Of a stretch of DNA of 12,207 nt, positions 12,136 to 12,207 are shown one piece after another; the first letter of the stretch is position 1, and every line of letters begins with the position of its first letter. This DNA comes from an uncultured Oscillospiraceae bacterium (GTDB lineage: Bacteria > Bacillota > Clostridia > Oscillospirales > Oscillospiraceae): positions 1 through 12,207 of the forward strand of contig CAKUAM010000058.1 in NCBI GenBank assembly GCA_934636305.1. Direction: 5' to 3'. Under the pieces are notes generated by a model. The model was not told where the DNA came from. It made no database searches and saw only the letters and a program-made list of their open reading frames with translations. A program made the position numbers and the translations under genes.

Positions 12136-12207
12136 TGGTGGACCTGATCGGATTCGAACCGACGACCCCCACAATGCGAATGTGGTGCGCTCCCAACTGC
12201 GCTACAG
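12136..12207 (-). tRNA. tRNA-Ala, anticodon CGC (first 4 nt beyond the right edge)
   Basis: On the minus strand the cloverleaf is complete except for bases 1-4. The D stem is GCGC/GCGC with an AGTTGGGA loop. The anticodon stem CCACA/TGTGG encloses loop TTCGCAT, giving anticodon CGC, which reads GCG (alanine). The variable loop is GGGTC, and the T stem GTCGG/CCGAT carries loop TTCGAAT. The acceptor 3' strand is CAGGTCC with discriminator A73 and an encoded CCA (12138-12136). Base 70 is U, consistent with the G3-U70 pair that alanyl-tRNA synthetase requires, although base 3 is outside the window. Length is 72 of 76 nt. Confidence 0.93.

Noticed and set aside
11791..12147. Plus-strand 118-codon frame overlapping the anti-sigma end and the tRNA
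   Set aside because: It crosses two terminators and ends opposite the tRNA, without a ribosome site.
1..12207. CRISPR array, integrase, lysis genes, att core
   Set aside because: I looked for regularly spaced direct repeats and for recombinase, holin or endolysin motifs on both strands and found none.

Overview
The window joins a GC-rich temperate-phage or phage-like module (about 1-8100) to low-GC-Firmicute chromosomal genes (about 8400-12207). Gene styles (N4-gp56-type capsid gene, L27-type Prp cleavage motifs, strong AGGAGG ribosome sites, a small ECF-like sigma factor with a membrane anti-sigma partner) point to a gut-type Clostridia bacterium, perhaps Oscillospiraceae. The family is inference only.

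Phage part, all on the minus strand and read right to left: a CxxC/HxxC zinc-finger protein (7147-7419), a Cys-rich small protein (7002-7235), probable small terminase (6746-7009), large terminase (5394-6749), portal (3485-5380), a Prp-type cysteine protease (3117-3488), scaffold (2425-3120), N4-gp56-family major capsid protein (1313-2401), a small conserved-looking protein (1038-1253), a probable head-tail adaptor (637-1011) and a structural protein that runs off the left edge (1-623). Start/stop overlaps (ATGA) link terS-terL, portal-prp and prp-scaffold, so this is one packaging and head operon. The capsid protein, and less exactly the scaffold, start with the L27-like motif that Prp cleaves, so the protease and its likely substrates are encoded together.

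Switch region (7420-7640): a short XRE repressor (7637-7972, TTG start, no S24 peptidase domain) is divergent from the head operon. Between them lie a near-consensus minus-strand promoter (TTGACA-17-TACACT), two candidate plus-strand promoters, and four related 16-bp dyads of the form TCGCA-N6-TGCGA, three of them spaced 22 and 33 bp apart. The repressor may therefore control the structural operon directly, with no replication or late-activator genes between. No integrase, lysis gene or att site is visible here.

Chromosomal part: a 430-bp non-coding stretch with a strong plus-strand terminator (8340-8367); a 3-hydroxyacyl-CoA dehydrogenase (8521-9471); a region of uncertain or decayed coding (9472-9736); an unrecognised ORF (9737-10348) that reads through a terminator into a repeat; a promoter (10071-10099); a 272-bp MITE-like palindromic element with 19-bp terminal inverted repeats (10154-10425); an ECF-like sigma factor (10457-11020) with its overlapping membrane anti-sigma gene (11013-11861); a terminator with the same stem arms as the one at 10038-10063; and a tRNA-Ala(CGC) on the minus strand, cut by the right edge, with its own terminator. 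The mobile element lies between the sigma-factor promoter and its gene, so it would be transcribed as part of the mRNA leader.
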